Shown here piece by piece: positions 63,509-64,000 of a stretch of 64,000 bases of DNA. Origin of the DNA: Bifidobacterium callitrichos DSM 23973 (GTDB lineage: Bacteria > Actinomycetota > Actinomycetes > Actinomycetales > Bifidobacteriaceae); NCBI RefSeq assembly GCF_000741175.1, contig NZ_JGYS01000001.1, forward strand, positions 124,001 through 188,000, written 5' to 3'. The position numbers and the translations under genes are program-made. The notes beneath the pieces were generated by a model. That model was given only the letters and a program-made list of their open reading frames with translations, did not search any database and was not told the DNA's origin. Every line of letters starts with the position of its first letter. Position 1 is the first letter of the stretch.

Positions 63509-64000
63509 ACCCTGCGATCTGCGACTGGCCGACGGGTACCACCGCCTGCGCATACTCTCCGGGCGGCTGTTCGACGGGCTGACGCTCGATAATGATGGCG
63601 TCGTCCGGGGCATCACCTATGACACCGGACGACGCCGACTGTTGCTGGACGACCGACTCAGCGTCCCCACGGAGATGACGCTCGCCGCGAAATACGCCGA
63701 CACGTCCGATCCCGGCACCCGATGGACGCCCGCCGGGTACAGGCTGGCATGGTCGGACGAATTCGCGCAGGGCGACACGGCCGTATGGGCGTCGGCGAGC
63801 CCGGAGGACGCGCCCGCATACCCTCAGCTCCTGCCGCCATGGCGCACCATCGACGGCAACATGATCCGCTTCCATCTGACCGACGACGCGGGTGGCCCCC
63901 CATATCCGGGACGCGTACGCAACGCCGGCGCCATCAGCTCCAAAAACGGATTTGAATACCGGTACGGGTATCTCGAGACTCGCTTCCGCGCGAACCAGTC
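63489..64000 (+). CDS. GH16-like tail-associated glycosidase (cut by window end)
   Basis: A frame from GTG at 63489 (overlapping the previous gene by 20 bases) is open to the window end. After an N-terminal beta domain (LADGYHRLRILSGRLFDG) it has YRLAWSDEFAQGDTAVW and GAISSKNGFEYRYGYLETRF, the two opening blocks of glycoside hydrolase family 16 (beta-glucanase/carrageenase-like). The catalytic E-x-D-x-(x)-E lies beyond the window. It would degrade a cell-surface or gut polysaccharide during adsorption. Start codon uncertain. Confidence 0.65.
   Translation, partial: MTLTSGEPCDLRLADGYHRLRILSGRLFDGLTLDNDGVVRGITYDTGRRRLLLDDRLSVPTEMTLAAKYADTSDPGTRWTPAGYRLAWSDEFAQGDTAVWASASPEDAPAYPQLLPPWRTIDGNMIRFHLTDDAGGPPYPGRVRNAGAISSKNGFEYRYGYLETRFRANQ

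Larger units (their letters stand above)
33268..64000 (+). mobile_element. Prophage (siphovirus-like), right end outside window
   Basis: A contiguous phage genome in standard order: integrase, leftward lysogeny genes, repressor/Cro switch, early/replication genes, HNH-terminase-portal-head-tail genes and appendage genes. The left boundary is set near the integrase leader; no tRNA or duplicated core is visible there, so the exact attL is not determined. Tape measure, lysis genes and attR are not in the window. Confidence 0.92.

Overview
The window looks like a Bifidobacterium chromosome: high-GC, with xfp (xylulose-5-P/fructose-6-P phosphoketolase, the bifid-shunt enzyme), pta-ackA, aroA, glmU, prs and guaA in a typical actinobacterial setting. 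No species is assigned.

Layout. (1) 1-1820: a CrtC/lipocalin-like protein cut by the left edge, divergent from a TetR regulator, with two palindromes between them. (2) About 1857-6256: a decayed island at tRNA-Pro(TGG). A displaced copy of the tRNA 3' end lies at 1944-1980 and the intact tRNA at 6180-6256. Between them are a frameshifted MFS exporter, its divergent LysR regulator, an Abi-like gene with an in-frame stop, and a possible transposase remnant; no integrase is visible. (3) 6257-33044: core chromosome. It holds membrane and PP2C-like proteins, aroA, the pta-ackA operon, two identical tRNA-Ala genes, the glmU/rsfS/histidine-phosphatase group, tRNA-Gln, prs, guaA (frameshifted in this sequence), xfp, a Ser/Gly-rich surface protein, transporters and a TrmI-like methyltransferase. 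(4) About 33268-64000 and beyond: a siphovirus-like prophage.

The prophage reads: tyrosine integrase; a leftward lysogeny arm (membrane protein, HicBA toxin-antitoxin pair, restriction-endonuclease-like protein, ImmA-type protease, CI-like repressor); a three-operator control region; rightward early genes (Cro-like, SSB, a replication initiator carrying an iteron/AT-repeat origin inside its own gene, exonuclease, HNH and many tiny overlapping genes with one AT-rich cargo gene); a zinc-ribbon/HTH regulator; a tRNA-like sequence; HNH-terminase-portal-head genes including a head protein fused to an ADP-ribosyltransferase-like domain; scaffold, capsid, connectors and tail-tube protein; then a long cluster of Ig-like, beta-helix-spike and fibre-like genes. 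Two genes in that cluster begin with runs of 11 G that put each gene out of frame by the same one base. The window ends inside a GH16-like protein; no tape measure, lysis genes or right attachment site are seen.

The most interesting points are the paired poly-G tracts in the receptor-binding cluster (candidate phase-variable phage appendages), the lambda-like origin inside the initiator gene, the start-codon-embedded operators, and the head-ADP-ribosyltransferase fusion. An important caution is that at least four, and perhaps seven, frame disruptions in the window (guaA, MFS, an early phage gene, the head protein, perhaps the tail-tube start and both poly-G genes) are each repaired by adding one base to a homopolymer. 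Sequencing or assembly error must therefore be excluded before any of them is read as biology.
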